This document shows positions 53,034 to 61,323 of a stretch of 64,000 nucleotides of DNA, one piece after another (position 1 is the stretch's first letter; each line of letters opens with the position of its first letter). The notes beneath the pieces are model-generated. The model did no database searches and was not told the origin of the DNA. It saw nothing but the letters and a program-made list of their open reading frames with translations. The DNA comes from Streptomyces thermolilacinus SPC6. Lineage in GTDB: Bacteria > Actinomycetota > Actinomycetes > Streptomycetales > Streptomycetaceae. Location: the NCBI RefSeq assembly GCF_000478605.2, contig NZ_ASHX02000001.1, positions 5,409,001-5,473,000 on the forward strand, read 5' to 3'. The position numbers were made by a program, and so were the translations under genes.

Positions 53034-54356
53034 GCCCTCGCGTGGTACGCGACCGGCGCCGCCCTGGCCCGTACGGGCGACGAGATGGCGGGGCCCGCGC
53101 TGCTCCTGGCCGGGCTCGCCGCCACCGGATCGTCCGCCACCGCCTCCGCCCTGCTCGCCGCGAGCACGGCCGCCGCCGCCGTCGCAGGCCCCGTCCTGGG
53201 CGCCCTCCTCGACCGCTCGGCGCGCCCGGAACGGCTGCTCGCCGGGGCGCTCGCGGGCTACGCGACGTGCCTCGTCGCCGTACTCGTGTGCCTCGGGCGC
53301 GCCCCGGCGGCCGTACCGCTCGTGATCGCGGCCGTCTCCGGGCCGCTCGCCCCGGCCCTGTCGGGCGGCTGGACGGCCCAGCTGCCCCGCGTGGCCGCCC
53401 CGGCGGCCCTGCCCCGCGCCACGGCCCTCGACGCGATGACCTTCCACATGGCGGCCCTCGCCGGACCCGCCCTCGTCGCCGGGGCAGCCATGTCGTACGG
53501 CTCCGGACCCGCCGTCCTCACAGCGGCGGCCCTCCTCGCCCTGGCCGCCACCGCCGTCCCGCGCCCGTCAGCCGCCGCACCGGCCCCGCCCGCCTCGGGT
53601 ACGCCGACCCCGCCCGGCCGCCTGGCCACAGACATCGGCGACGGGTTCCGGGCGCTGGTGCGGACGCCGGTGCTGGGCCGGGTGACCGCCGCGTCCGTGG
53701 TGTCCTGCGCGGGGCAGGGCGTCCTGGTGGCCTGTACGCCGTTGCTGGGCCAGCGGTACCTCGGCGGGGCCGGGTACGGGGCGCTGCTCCTCGCCGTACT
53801 CGCGGCTTCCGCCCTCGCCGCGAACGCCCTGCTCGCGCGGCTCACCGGGCAGCCGGCCCCCGAGTCGGTGTTCCGCGCGGCGACGCTCCTCCAGGGCGCC
53901 GCCCTGCTGTTCGCCGCTGCCGCGGGTCACCCCGCCCCGCTGGTTGCGGCCGCGGTGCTCGCCGGCCTGGGGGAGGGGCCGCAGCTGACGGCGCTGTTCG
54001 CGGTCCGGCACCGGGAGGCGCCGCCCCGGCTGCGCGCCCAGGTCTTCACGACCGGCGCCAGTTTGAAGACCAGCGGCTTCGCGCTCGGCGCGGCGGTCGC
54101 GGGCCCGCTCGCGGACGCCTCACTGCCGGGTGCCCTCCTGACGGCCGGTGCCGTGCAGCTCCTCGCGGTCGCCGTCAGCGCTCCGGCAGGGCGGTCCCGC
54201 ACCGGGCGCAGTACCGCACCTCGGCCCCCTCGGGCGCCAGGCGGCCGCACTCGGGGCACACCCGGTCCAGCAGACACGCCGGTTCACCGCCCCGCTCCCG
54301 CTCGGCCCCGCCCGCCCGGCCGATCGTCATACCGGGACGCCGACGGTGCACCGTGA
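53019..54356 (+). CDS. MFS transporter
   Basis: A 445-residue permease with about 11-12 membrane segments (ALAWYATGAALARTGDEMAG at the start; ALLLAVLAASALAANALLA in the middle) and the GPVLGALLDRSARPERLLAG loop after helix two. TAACGT lies seven bases before the GTG at 53019 and no Shine-Dalgarno exists, so the mRNA is probably leaderless and starts inside the operator. The last 60 residues are a Pro/Arg-rich tail whose DNA is antisense to the zinc-ribbon end of the cupin gene (182-nt overlap); the original stop may have been lost. Confidence 0.85.
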   Translation: MRDRYALAWYATGAALARTGDEMAGPALLLAGLAATGSSATASALLAASTAAAAVAGPVLGALLDRSARPERLLAGALAGYATCLVAVLVCLGRAPAAVPLVIAAVSGPLAPALSGGWTAQLPRVAAPAALPRATALDAMTFHMAALAGPALVAGAAMSYGSGPAVLTAAALLALAATAVPRPSAAAPAPPASGTPTPPGRLATDIGDGFRALVRTPVLGRVTAASVVSCAGQGVLVACTPLLGQRYLGGAGYGALLLAVLAASALAANALLARLTGQPAPESVFRAATLLQGAALLFAAAAGHPAPLVAAAVLAGLGEGPQLTALFAVRHREAPPRLRAQVFTTGASLKTSGFALGAAVAGPLADASLPGALLTAGAVQLLAVAVSAPAGRSRTGRSTAPRPPRAPGGRTRGTPGPADTPVHRPAPARPRPPGRSSYRDADGAP

Positions 54357-54681
54357 GGTAGTCGAGCCCGTGCGGCCCCGCCGCCAGCCCCCGCCGGGCG
54401 CCGCACGGCAGCCACACGACGCACCCGGCCTCCAGAGCCTCCGGCTCCGCCCCGCCGCCCGTCTCCAGCCGCCCCTGGCCGCTCACCACGAACACCAGCA
54501 CGTCCAAGTCGGGCTCCACGTGGACGGCCACCTCGGCACCCGGGGCGAGCCGCACCACGTTCGCGTCGAGCTGCCGCTCCTGGACGGGGAGCCGCCACAG
54601 GGCGCCGCCCTGGTCGGCGGGCATCGCGCGTACGAGATCGGCCATTCGGGCGAGCACGCTCGCCTCCGGGGACGCTGCCAC
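54175..54681 (-). CDS. Cupin protein with C-terminal zinc ribbon
   Basis: A 168-residue cytosolic protein. A cupin (about 25-115: NVVRLAPGAEVAVHVEPDLD, GQGRLETGGG) is followed by a two-knuckle zinc ribbon (RVCPECGRLAPEG, RYCARCGTALPE). GGAGG lies 7 nt before the GTG at 54681. The combination suggests a ligand-sensing adaptor; the function is unknown. Its 3' 182 nt overlap the convergent MFS gene. Confidence 0.85.
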   Translation of the reverse strand: MAASPEASVLARMADLVRAMPADQGGALWRLPVQERQLDANVVRLAPGAEVAVHVEPDLDVLVFVVSGQGRLETGGGAEPEALEAGCVVWLPCGARRGLAAGPHGLDYLTVHRRRPGMTIGRAGGAERERGGEPACLLDRVCPECGRLAPEGAEVRYCARCGTALPER

Positions 54682-54850
54682 GTTGTTCCTCCCGAGAACA
54701 CGAACACGGGGTGAGGGCCCCCGGATCGTAGCGAGTCCCCGCCGCCCGACACGCCCACCCACCGCACCGGCACGCCCACCGCGCCGCGCCGCGAACGCCG
54801 AACGCGACACACCGCGCCGCCCCGGCCCGTACCGCTCGCCCAATACCCCT

Positions 54851-55423
54851 TCAGCGCGGCCGCGCGCCCAGCTCCCGTACCGCCTTCTCCAGCCGCTCCT
54901 GCCGCGCCCCGGGCGTGCGGGCCTGGAGCAGCGGCAGGATCACCAGGTACCGGGCCGTGCGGTCCAGCGCCTCGAACGCCTGGCGGGCCCCGGGCGCCGC
55001 GTCGAGCGCCGCCGCCAGATCGGGCGGTACGGTCGCCGTCCGCTGGGACTCGTACGCGGCGGCCCACCGCCCGTCCTCCTGCGCCCTGCGCACCTCGGCG
55101 AGGCCCGGCTCCCGCATGCGCCCGGCGGCGGTCAGCTCGGCGACCCGGTCCACGTTGACCTGGGACCACAGGCTGCGCGGACGGCGCGGCACGTACTTCT
55201 GGAGGTAGTACGTCTCGTCGTACGCCCTGCGCTGTCCCGAGATCCAGCCGTAGCAGAGCCCCACGTCCACCAGCTCGGCGTCCGTGACGGACGGGACGCC
55301 CGACTTCTTCTTCGCCACCTTCACCCACACGCCCTCCTGGCGCGTGTGGTGCCGCTCCAGCCACTCCTCGAACGCCCCGGCGTCCCGGAAGACGACGACT
55401 TCCACCCCGTTCAGCTCATCCAT
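54851..55423 (-). CDS. YdeI/OmdA-family protein
   Basis: A 190-residue protein of the YdeI/OmpD-associated family: FEEWLERHHTRQEGVWVKVA, VGLCYGWISGQRRAYDETYY, YVPRRPRSLWSQVNVDRVAE and a C-terminal OmdA-like helical region (VPPDLAAALDAAPGARQAFE). The role is uncertain; bacteriocin or peptide tolerance has been suggested for relatives. No Shine-Dalgarno; TAGCGT lies six bases before the ATG, so a leaderless mRNA is likely. Confidence 0.9.
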   Translation of the reverse strand: MDELNGVEVVVFRDAGAFEEWLERHHTRQEGVWVKVAKKKSGVPSVTDAELVDVGLCYGWISGQRRAYDETYYLQKYVPRRPRSLWSQVNVDRVAELTAAGRMREPGLAEVRRAQEDGRWAAAYESQRTATVPPDLAAALDAAPGARQAFEALDRTARYLVILPLLQARTPGARQERLEKAVRELGARPR

Positions 55424-55489
55424 GCGCCCACGCTATCCACCCGGCGGAATCCGCGAGCCCCCTCGCCGCGGCCCGGGCAGGATGCCCCC

Positions 55490-57016
55490 GTGAACCCTCT
55501 CCTGCGCGCTCTCGCCACCAACCCGGCCCTGCCGCCCGAGTTGATCGACCGGCTCACCCGGACCGGGTGCGCCGATGTCACCGACGCTCTGGCCGCGCGC
55601 GAGGACCTCGGACACGCGCAGGCGGTCGCGCTCGCCGCGCACGCCGACGAAACAGCGGCAGGGCTCGCTCACTCGGGCAGGCTGACCGCCGCCGACATCG
55701 ATCCCGCCGCCCAGCCGTACGCCGCCCTCGCCCTGCTCGACGAGGGCACCGGCAGCCCGCGGTGGGCCCGCCTCTTCGCCGCGCACCCGGTCGTGGAGCA
55801 CCGGGAGAGGCTGGCCGCCTGCCCCGGCCTCCCGCCCGACGTGGTGGAGACGCTCGCCGCCGACCCGGACGTACGCGTCGTCGCCGAACTCGCGCTGTGG
55901 ACGACCGGCGACGTGGCGGCACGGCTCGCGCGCCACCCGCACGCCGAGGTCCGCAGCGCGGTGGCGGCCAACGAGGCCACGCCGCCGAACGTGCTGGCGG
56001 CCCTGGTGACGGGGGAGGGGCTGCCGCCCGCGCGGCGGTGCGCGGTCTGCGACCGGGAGGCCACGCCGTTCCTCCACGACCCGCACTGCGCCCGGCCCGA
56101 CTGCGTTCTGCGGCCGGGCGCGGCGTGCGACGGCTCGCACCAGTCCACCGCCCACGAGATGTACGTGAGGGCGCTCGCCAACCCGGCCACACCGGCCGCC
56201 GCCGTCGTCGGCTTCGCCGACCACCCTTCGACGCTGCTGCGCCGACAGCTCGCCGCCCGCACCGACCTGCCGCGCTGGGTGTGCGGGCGGCTCGCCGGTG
56301 ATCCCGCCCCGGGTGTCCGGGCCGAGGTCGCGGCGAATCCCGTGATCGGCGAGGCCCTGACGCGTCTCCTCGCCGCGGACCGCGACCCGGAGGTGCGACG
56401 CGGACTGGCGTTCAACCCCCGCGTGCCGCTCGACGTGCTCATGTCCCTGGCCGGTGCCGTGAGGACCGGCACGACGCTGCTGCCGCGGATAGCCGCCGCC
56501 TCTCCCGCCGAGGTGGAGACGCTGGCGACGGCGCCGGATCCGGCCGTACGAGCGCTCCTGGCCGAGCGGCGCGACCTGCCGGACGACATCCGGGACGCGC
56601 TCGCGGCCGACACGGACGCCAAGGTGGTGAAGTCCGCCGCCCGGCACCCGGGCCTGTCCGGGGCCACGCTCAGGGCCATGCTGGACCGGCACGGAGACCA
56701 GGTCGTCGCGGGGGTGGCGGGCAACCCGGACGCCCCGCCTCCGCTCCTGGAGGACCTGGCGCTGCGTCAGCCGCCGGTGCGCAAGGCCCTCCAGGAGGTG
56801 GCCCGGCACCGAAACGCGTCTCCCGCGGCGCTGCTGGCCTGCCTCGCCGACCGGCGGGCTCGGCGCGTTGCCGCCGCCCACCCGGCCCTGCCCCCGCACG
56901 TCCTGGTCGGTCTGCTGGCCGACCCGGACGAGGAGGTGGCGGAAGCGGCGGCCGCCAACCCGGCCCTGCCGCCCGCCGTGATGCGGCAGCTCGTACGCTC
57001 CGCAGCGGGCGGCTGA
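55490..57016 (+). CDS. Leucine-rich-repeat-variant (LRV) protein with cysteine-rich insert
   Basis: A 508-residue helical-repeat protein. LRV-like units of about 24 residues run throughout (ANPALPPAVMRQL, NEATPPNVLAALV, HPALPPHVLVGLLADPDEEV). At about 180-215 a Cys/His-rich insert interrupts the array (CAVCDREATPFLHDPHC, ARPDCVLRPGAACDGSH), with five cysteines and histidines able to bind zinc or an iron-sulfur cluster. The GTG at 55490 has only AGGAT upstream. The role is unknown; LRV proteins usually serve as binding scaffolds. Confidence 0.88.
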   Translation: MNPLLRALATNPALPPELIDRLTRTGCADVTDALAAREDLGHAQAVALAAHADETAAGLAHSGRLTAADIDPAAQPYAALALLDEGTGSPRWARLFAAHPVVEHRERLAACPGLPPDVVETLAADPDVRVVAELALWTTGDVAARLARHPHAEVRSAVAANEATPPNVLAALVTGEGLPPARRCAVCDREATPFLHDPHCARPDCVLRPGAACDGSHQSTAHEMYVRALANPATPAAAVVGFADHPSTLLRRQLAARTDLPRWVCGRLAGDPAPGVRAEVAANPVIGEALTRLLAADRDPEVRRGLAFNPRVPLDVLMSLAGAVRTGTTLLPRIAAASPAEVETLATAPDPAVRALLAERRDLPDDIRDALAADTDAKVVKSAARHPGLSGATLRAMLDRHGDQVVAGVAGNPDAPPPLLEDLALRQPPVRKALQEVARHRNASPAALLACLADRRARRVAAAHPALPPHVLVGLLADPDEEVAEAAAANPALPPAVMRQLVRSAAGG

Positions 57017-57074
57017 GCCCGCTGTTCACCGCCGTCGACATGGTGCGCTCGACGCCTGAGCCGGTTCCCGGCCG

Positions 57075-57692
57075 TCAGGGGCGGGAGCGGTACAGGTCGC
57101 GGAGCAGCGCGATCTCCGCGCCGTGGTGGAGCAGTTCCTGGTCGACCCACCAGACGATGTCGACGAACGGGTCCTCGGGGTCGCTGCCGTGGGGATACGT
57201 GCTGTGGCCCACCGTGTCCAGGGCGCGGTCGTCGGTGGCGAGCAGGGCGCCGCGCCAGGCCGTCGCGGCCGTGTCGAACTCGGCGATCGCACCGGCCGCG
57301 TCTCCGCTGGTGCGGTAGTCGTCCCTGGTCAGGGAGTGGGTGCCCGACGTGTGGTCGGCCCGGAGGGCCAGCAGTTCGCTGAGGTGGCTCAGGCGCCACG
57401 CGATCGTGGTGAAGGGCGGCGGCACGGGGTGCGGGGCCGGCGCGGTGTCGCGCCCCCAGTCGCCCGTGCCGGTCAGCGCCGTCGCACGCGGCCCCGGACC
57501 GTCCGCGCGTCGCCGAACCGACCAGCACCCGGGCACCGGCTCCCAGAGGTACTCCGCGTCCGTCATCGGGCCGACCTCGACGTCCGTGCCGTTGCCGCTG
57601 TCCATGACGGGACCCGTCAGCCGGTCGGCGAGCCGCCGGCGCGCGAAGTCGAACTGCTCGAGCAGCGGTATGAGGCGTGGCGGCGTGGGCAT
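57075..57692 (-). CDS. DinB-like (mycothiol-transferase superfamily) protein
   Basis: A 205-residue four-helix-bundle protein. Typical text is LIPLLEQFDFARRRLADRL, EPVPGCWSVR, TIAWRLSHLSELLALRADH and the late histidine motif VDQELLHHGAEIALLRDL, which supplies the metal-binding histidines. AGGAG precedes the ATG at 57692. Relatives are thiol-dependent detoxification enzymes; the substrate is unknown. Confidence 0.88.
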   Translation of the reverse strand: MPTPPRLIPLLEQFDFARRRLADRLTGPVMDSGNGTDVEVGPMTDAEYLWEPVPGCWSVRRRADGPGPRATALTGTGDWGRDTAPAPHPVPPPFTTIAWRLSHLSELLALRADHTSGTHSLTRDDYRTSGDAAGAIAEFDTAATAWRGALLATDDRALDTVGHSTYPHGSDPEDPFVDIVWWVDQELLHHGAEIALLRDLYRSRP

Positions 57693-58158
57693 CGGGCGCT
57701 CCTGCGGCGGCTGAGGGGGTGTCGGGTCCGCACGGTGCGGTCGCCGCTCAGCCTGGCACACCCGGCACCCCGCCTTCCGTCCTTTTCCCGCACCCCGCGC
57801 CGATGCCCTGCGGCCCGGCCCCTGCGCCCGTCGCCCGTCCCGCGTCCACGCCCTGCGCCCGTCGTCCGCCCCGCGATTTACGGCCCGTGCCCGCCGCCAG
57901 GCGCGCCCGTCCCGCCGACCGCCCCGGGCCGGGCCGCACTGTGCGCGGCGCGAAGCCTCAGCGAGTTCGGCGGCCCCCCGGCGGGGGTGCGGGGGTGGAG
58001 GAGTCCGACGCGGTGCGCGATCCGGGGCTCGGTGATCCGTACGGCCGCGACGCCGGGAGGGGGGTCCGGCCGGGGCTGCGCCGCCGTGGCCCGGGCGAAG
58101 GCCTCGGCACGACCGGGTGCGGCGGGCGGAGTCCGAGCGGGTGCATAGGATCGCCGGT
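57693..58158. other. 466-nt stretch without a supported gene
   Basis: No reading frame here shows recognisable homology or a ribosome binding site; the frames that stay open are Arg/Pro/Ala-rich shadows. It is C-rich on the plus strand around 57770-57900. The only signal is TAGGAT (58146-58151), the presumed -10 of the VOC gene. Confidence 0.4.
58146..58151 (+). promoter_or_regulatory. Predicted -10 element of the VOC gene (leaderless)
   Basis: TAGGAT is followed by seven bases and the ATG at 58159; no Shine-Dalgarno is present. Confidence 0.5.
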
Positions 58159-58899
58159 ATGGCACTGCGACCCGTCCAGGTGAACGTGAAGGCGCTCGAC
58201 GCGGCGGCGGTCGGCCGGTTCTGGGCGGAGGCGCTCGGCTGGAGCGCGTACAACCCCGGCGTGACCACCTACGTCGGGCCCGGCGGCGGGCTCGTCTGGC
58301 CGGACCCGGTCGCCGTCGGCATCGACGTGGTCCCCGTCCCGGACCCCAAGTCACCGGTGAAGAACCGTCTGCACCTCGATCTCGCCACCACCTCCGCGGC
58401 CCATCAGGAGGAGCTGGTCGCGCGCCTGAAGGCCCTCGGCGCGACCCCCGCCGACGTGGGCCAGGGTGATGTGCCGTGGACGGTCCTCGCCGACCCGGAG
58501 GGCAACGAGTTCTGCGTGCTGGAGCCCCGGGAGGTCTACCGGGACACCGGGCCGGTCGCCGCGGTGGTGGTGGACTGCGCCGATCCGCGGGCCATGGCCC
58601 GGTTCTGGGGCGACGCGGTGGACTGGGCCCTGCACGAGGTGACCGACGACCGCGCGGTGCTGCGCTCCGCCCAGGGCGTCGGGCCGTACCTGGAGTTCCT
58701 CCGCACGCCCGGCGTGAAGACGGTGCCCGACCGCGTCCACCTCGACCTGCTGCCGTACGCCGGGGACGACAAGGCGGCGGAGGTGGCGCGGCTCCGGGGC
58801 CTCGGCGCCACCGCCCTCGACGTCGGTCAGGGCGAGGTCCCCTGGACGTGCCTGGCCGACCCGGAGGGTCACGAGTTCTGCGTCCTCGCCCCGTCCTGA
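58159..58899 (+). CDS. Two-domain VOC (glyoxalase/bleomycin-resistance-like) protein
   Basis: A 246-residue protein made of two VOC modules (about 5-125 and 130-246). Each ends in the family phrase WTVLADPEGNEFCVLEP or WTCLADPEGHEFCVLAP, with the metal-ligand glutamate, and each has an internal H-L-D strand (RLHLDLATTS; RVHLDLLPYA). Substrates of such proteins range from antibiotics to metabolites; none is evident. The start is probably leaderless. A decayed VOC gene lies directly downstream on the other strand. Confidence 0.9.
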   Translation: MALRPVQVNVKALDAAAVGRFWAEALGWSAYNPGVTTYVGPGGGLVWPDPVAVGIDVVPVPDPKSPVKNRLHLDLATTSAAHQEELVARLKALGATPADVGQGDVPWTVLADPEGNEFCVLEPREVYRDTGPVAAVVVDCADPRAMARFWGDAVDWALHEVTDDRAVLRSAQGVGPYLEFLRTPGVKTVPDRVHLDLLPYAGDDKAAEVARLRGLGATALDVGQGEVPWTCLADPEGHEFCVLAPS

Positions 58900-58906
58900 C
58901 CGACCG

Positions 58907-59334
58907 TCAGTCGAGGCAGAACTCGTTGCCTCGACGTCCCGCATCACGATGCACGCGTCGTGGCCGTCGTACAGCAGTCGCTCGCGCACCGCGCCGAGCG
59001 GGATCAGCCGTGCGCACTCGGCCTCCAGCGCGGCGAGTCGCTCCTCGCCCACGAGGTCCGGTCGCGACCCGCACGTCGAGATGTACCCGGTTCTTGGCGG
59101 TCTTGCCCTCGGGAACGCGCTGGAAGTACAGGCGCGGGCCCACCCCCGAGGGGTCGACGCAGGCGAACCACGACCCCCGCTCCTCGGGCGGCTGCGCGCG
59201 GTGGAAATCGTCCCAGGTGGCGAACCCGTCCGGCGGCGGCGGTACGACGTACCCCAGGACTCGCACCAGAATCGGGCGACGCGCTCGGGGTCCGCGCAGT
59301 CGAAGGTGACCTGGAACTGCTTGATCGGTCCCAT
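58907..59334 (-). pseudogene. VOC-family pseudogene with three frameshifts
   Basis: From the ATG at 59334 the frame gives GPIKQFQVTFDCADPERVAR, then homology jumps frame near 59259 (LGYVVPPPPDGFATWDDFHR, then FACVDPSGVGPRLYFQRVPE), back near 59057 (LVGEERLAALEAECARLIPL) and again near 58928 (GNEFCLD). The changes behave as a one-base deletion, a one-base insertion and a one-base deletion. The whole ancestral protein of about 140 residues can be rebuilt, so decay is recent. It converges on the intact VOC gene with an 8-nt gap. Confidence 0.85.
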
Positions 59335-59455
59335 CCGATCTTCGTAACGGCGTTGCCGTTGCCCGTACGGGCCGCGTGGCGCGCCGCTTCGCACTGCCCG
59401 ACGCGCCGTCACGCCCCGGTCGGCGTCCCGGTCACGCCCCGCCCCTGGCACCCCG

Positions 59456-59989
59456 TCACGCGTCGGCGCCCGAAGCGGGCTCGAACGTCGCGTCGAGGCC
59501 GTACCGGGCGATCCCGAAAGGCAGGAACGCCGGATCGGCGAGGACCCGGTACAGGAACTCCGAGATGGACATGGCGTACCGGTGCCATGTGCCGCCGTCG
59601 GCCCGCGCGAGGACGGAGTGGTCGCCGGGCTGGCCGGCGTCGATCATCCAGAAGTACTCGTCGGCCCATTCGGTGGCGCCCCAGGGGACCAGCCCCGTGC
59701 CGCCCGGCGCGTAGATCGCGTACGGCTCGACGGCGGAGACGCTTCCGAGGCTGCTGTCCCGGTCGACCGCCAGGGAGACCCGCCACTGCGCCAGGAAGTC
59801 GAACGCGACGCCCTCGTCGCGCCCCATGAAGTGGACGCACTCGCTGAAGACGCCGCCGCCGAACGCCTCGTAGAGCTCCTTGTAGTCGGGCGGCAGCGGA
59901 ACCCCCAGCTCCTCCTCGACCGCCGCCCAGTCCTCGGAGATCCCGAGCGGCTCCCACCCGGTCAGTTCGATCACTCGCTCGACCCACAT
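59456..59989 (-). CDS. SMI1/KNR4 (SUKH)-family protein
   Basis: A 177-residue SUKH-fold protein. The signature is VEEELGVPLPPDYKELYEAF followed by GGGVFSECVHFMG, then the tryptophan-rich late region WGATEWADEYFWMIDAG. SUKH proteins often are immunity proteins against secreted toxins, but lone chromosomal copies are common and may have other binding roles. No toxin gene is nearby. GGAAGGTGG precedes the ATG at 59989. Confidence 0.87.
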   Translation of the reverse strand: MWVERVIELTGWEPLGISEDWAAVEEELGVPLPPDYKELYEAFGGGVFSECVHFMGRDEGVAFDFLAQWRVSLAVDRDSSLGSVSAVEPYAIYAPGGTGLVPWGATEWADEYFWMIDAGQPGDHSVLARADGGTWHRYAMSISEFLYRVLADPAFLPFGIARYGLDATFEPASGADA

Positions 59990-60101
59990 GCCACCACCTT
60001 CCGGCACCCGCCCTCGATCCGGTACCCCGGCACCCATGACGTGCCGGAGCCGACGACTACGGAACGTGTTCGCGCGGGTGGGAGGCGGATCCTCGACCGC
60101 T

Positions 60102-60128
60102 CATTGCATAAAGCTGCATGCATACGTA
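60102..60128 (+). promoter_or_regulatory. ARG box and promoter of the arginine operon
   Basis: An AT-rich segment with TTGCATAAA and GCATGCATACGTAT forms the TGCATA-type inverted repeats of an ArgR operator. It overlaps or abuts TATAGT (60127-60132), the likely -10, 24 nt before the argC ATG. ArgR with arginine would repress here. Confidence 0.75.
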
Positions 60129-60155
60129 TAGTCATGCCATCCAGAAGGAGGGTCC

Positions 60156-61184
60156 ATGACGGTACGAGTGGCAGTGGCGGGAGCGAGCGGGTACGCGGGC
60201 GGGGAACTGCTCAGGCTGCTGCTCGCGCACCCCGGCGTCGAGGTCGGCGCGCTGACCGGCAACTCCAACGCCGGGCAGCCGCTCGGCGCGCTCCAGCCGC
60301 ACCTCCTCCCGCTCGCCGGGCGCGTCCTGGAGGCGACCACCGCCGAGGTGCTCGCCGGGCACGACGTCGTGTTCCTCGCCCTCCCGCACGGCCAGTCCGC
60401 CGCCGTCGCCGAGCAGCTCGGCGACGAGGTCCTGGTCATCGACATGGGCGCCGACTTCCGGCTGAAGGACCCCGCCGACTGGGAGCGCTTCTACGGCTCC
60501 CCGCACGCCGGGACCTGGCCCTACGGCCTGCCCGAACTGCCGGGCGCGCGCACCGCGCTGGAGGGGTCCAAGCGCGTCGCGGTGCCCGGCTGCTACCCGA
60601 CCGCCGTGTCGCTCGCCCTGTTCCCGGCGTACGCCCACGGCCTCGCCGAGCCCGAGGCGGTCGTCGTCGCCGCGTCCGGCACCTCCGGCGCGGGCAAGGC
60701 GCCCAAGGCGCACCTGCTCGGCTCCGAGGTCATGGGCTCCATGTCCCCGTACGGCGTCGGCGGCGGCCACCGGCACACCCCGGAGATGGCGCAGAACCTC
60801 GCCGCCGCCGCGGGGGAGCCCGTCACCGTGTCGTTCACGCCCACCCTCGCGCCCATGTCGCGCGGCATCCTCGCCACGTGCAGCGCCAAGGCGAGGCCCG
60901 GCACCACCGCGCACGACCTGCGGGCCGCCTACGAGAAGGCGTACGCCGACGAGCCCTTCGTCCACCTCCTCCCGGAGGGGCGGTGGCCGGCCACGGCGTC
61001 CGTCCAGGGCTCCAACGCCGTCCAGGTCCAGGTGGCGTACGACGAGACAGCCGATCGCGTCATCGCCATCAGCGCCATCGACAACCTCACCAAGGGCACC
61101 GCGGGCGGCGCGGTGCAGAGCATGAACATCGCCCTCGGCCTCCCCGAGGAGACCGGACTTTCCGCGATAGGAGTCGCACCGTGA
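60156..61184 (+). CDS. argC: N-acetyl-gamma-glutamyl-phosphate reductase
   Basis: A 342-residue NADPH-dependent reductase, third step of arginine synthesis. The Rossmann motif VAVAGASGYAGGELLRLLL is at 5-23, catalytic Cys149 in VPGCYPTAVSL, and ASGTSGAGKAPKAH and GGGHRHTPEM are conserved. AGAAGGAGG precedes the ATG. The GTGA at its stop (61181-61184) resembles the usual coupled start of argJ, but argJ begins 143 nt further on because of an inserted element. Confidence 0.97.
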   Translation: MTVRVAVAGASGYAGGELLRLLLAHPGVEVGALTGNSNAGQPLGALQPHLLPLAGRVLEATTAEVLAGHDVVFLALPHGQSAAVAEQLGDEVLVIDMGADFRLKDPADWERFYGSPHAGTWPYGLPELPGARTALEGSKRVAVPGCYPTAVSLALFPAYAHGLAEPEAVVVAASGTSGAGKAPKAHLLGSEVMGSMSPYGVGGGHRHTPEMAQNLAAAAGEPVTVSFTPTLAPMSRGILATCSAKARPGTTAHDLRAAYEKAYADEPFVHLLPEGRWPATASVQGSNAVQVQVAYDETADRVIAISAIDNLTKGTAGGAVQSMNIALGLPEETGLSAIGVAP

Positions 61185-61186
61185 GC

Positions 61187-61323
61187 CGGGGACACCTCCC
61201 TGCGGTAGCCGGGGGAGCGAGCGCGGCCACCGCGCCGCGGACGACGACGATGGCCGCACCGGCGCGCTGCGCGGGCGGCAGTGACAAGAGCTGCTACCGC
61301 AGCGAGGCGAACGGAGAAGCACA
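61187..61323 (+). mobile_element. Inverted-repeat-flanked insertion between argC and argJ (MITE-like candidate)
   Basis: Arms 61193-61209 and 61293-61309 are complementary at 15 of 17 positions, including a perfect 10-bp stretch (CTGCGGTAGC/GCTACCGCAG). A nested 7-bp pair GCGGCCA/TGGCCGC lies inside (61223-61229, 61251-61257). The hexamer GTGAGC flanks the segment on both sides (61181-61186 and 61324-61329) and could be a target duplication, or simply the argJ start motif. No coding capacity. Confidence 0.5.

Noticed and set aside
57693..58158. A gene in the 466-nt gap before the VOC gene
   Set aside because: All open frames are Arg/Pro-rich with no start signals or recognisable motifs.
59456..59989. 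SUKH protein as immunity gene of a polymorphic toxin system
   Set aside because: No toxin, Rhs, WXG or LXG gene is adjacent, so only the family assignment is kept.
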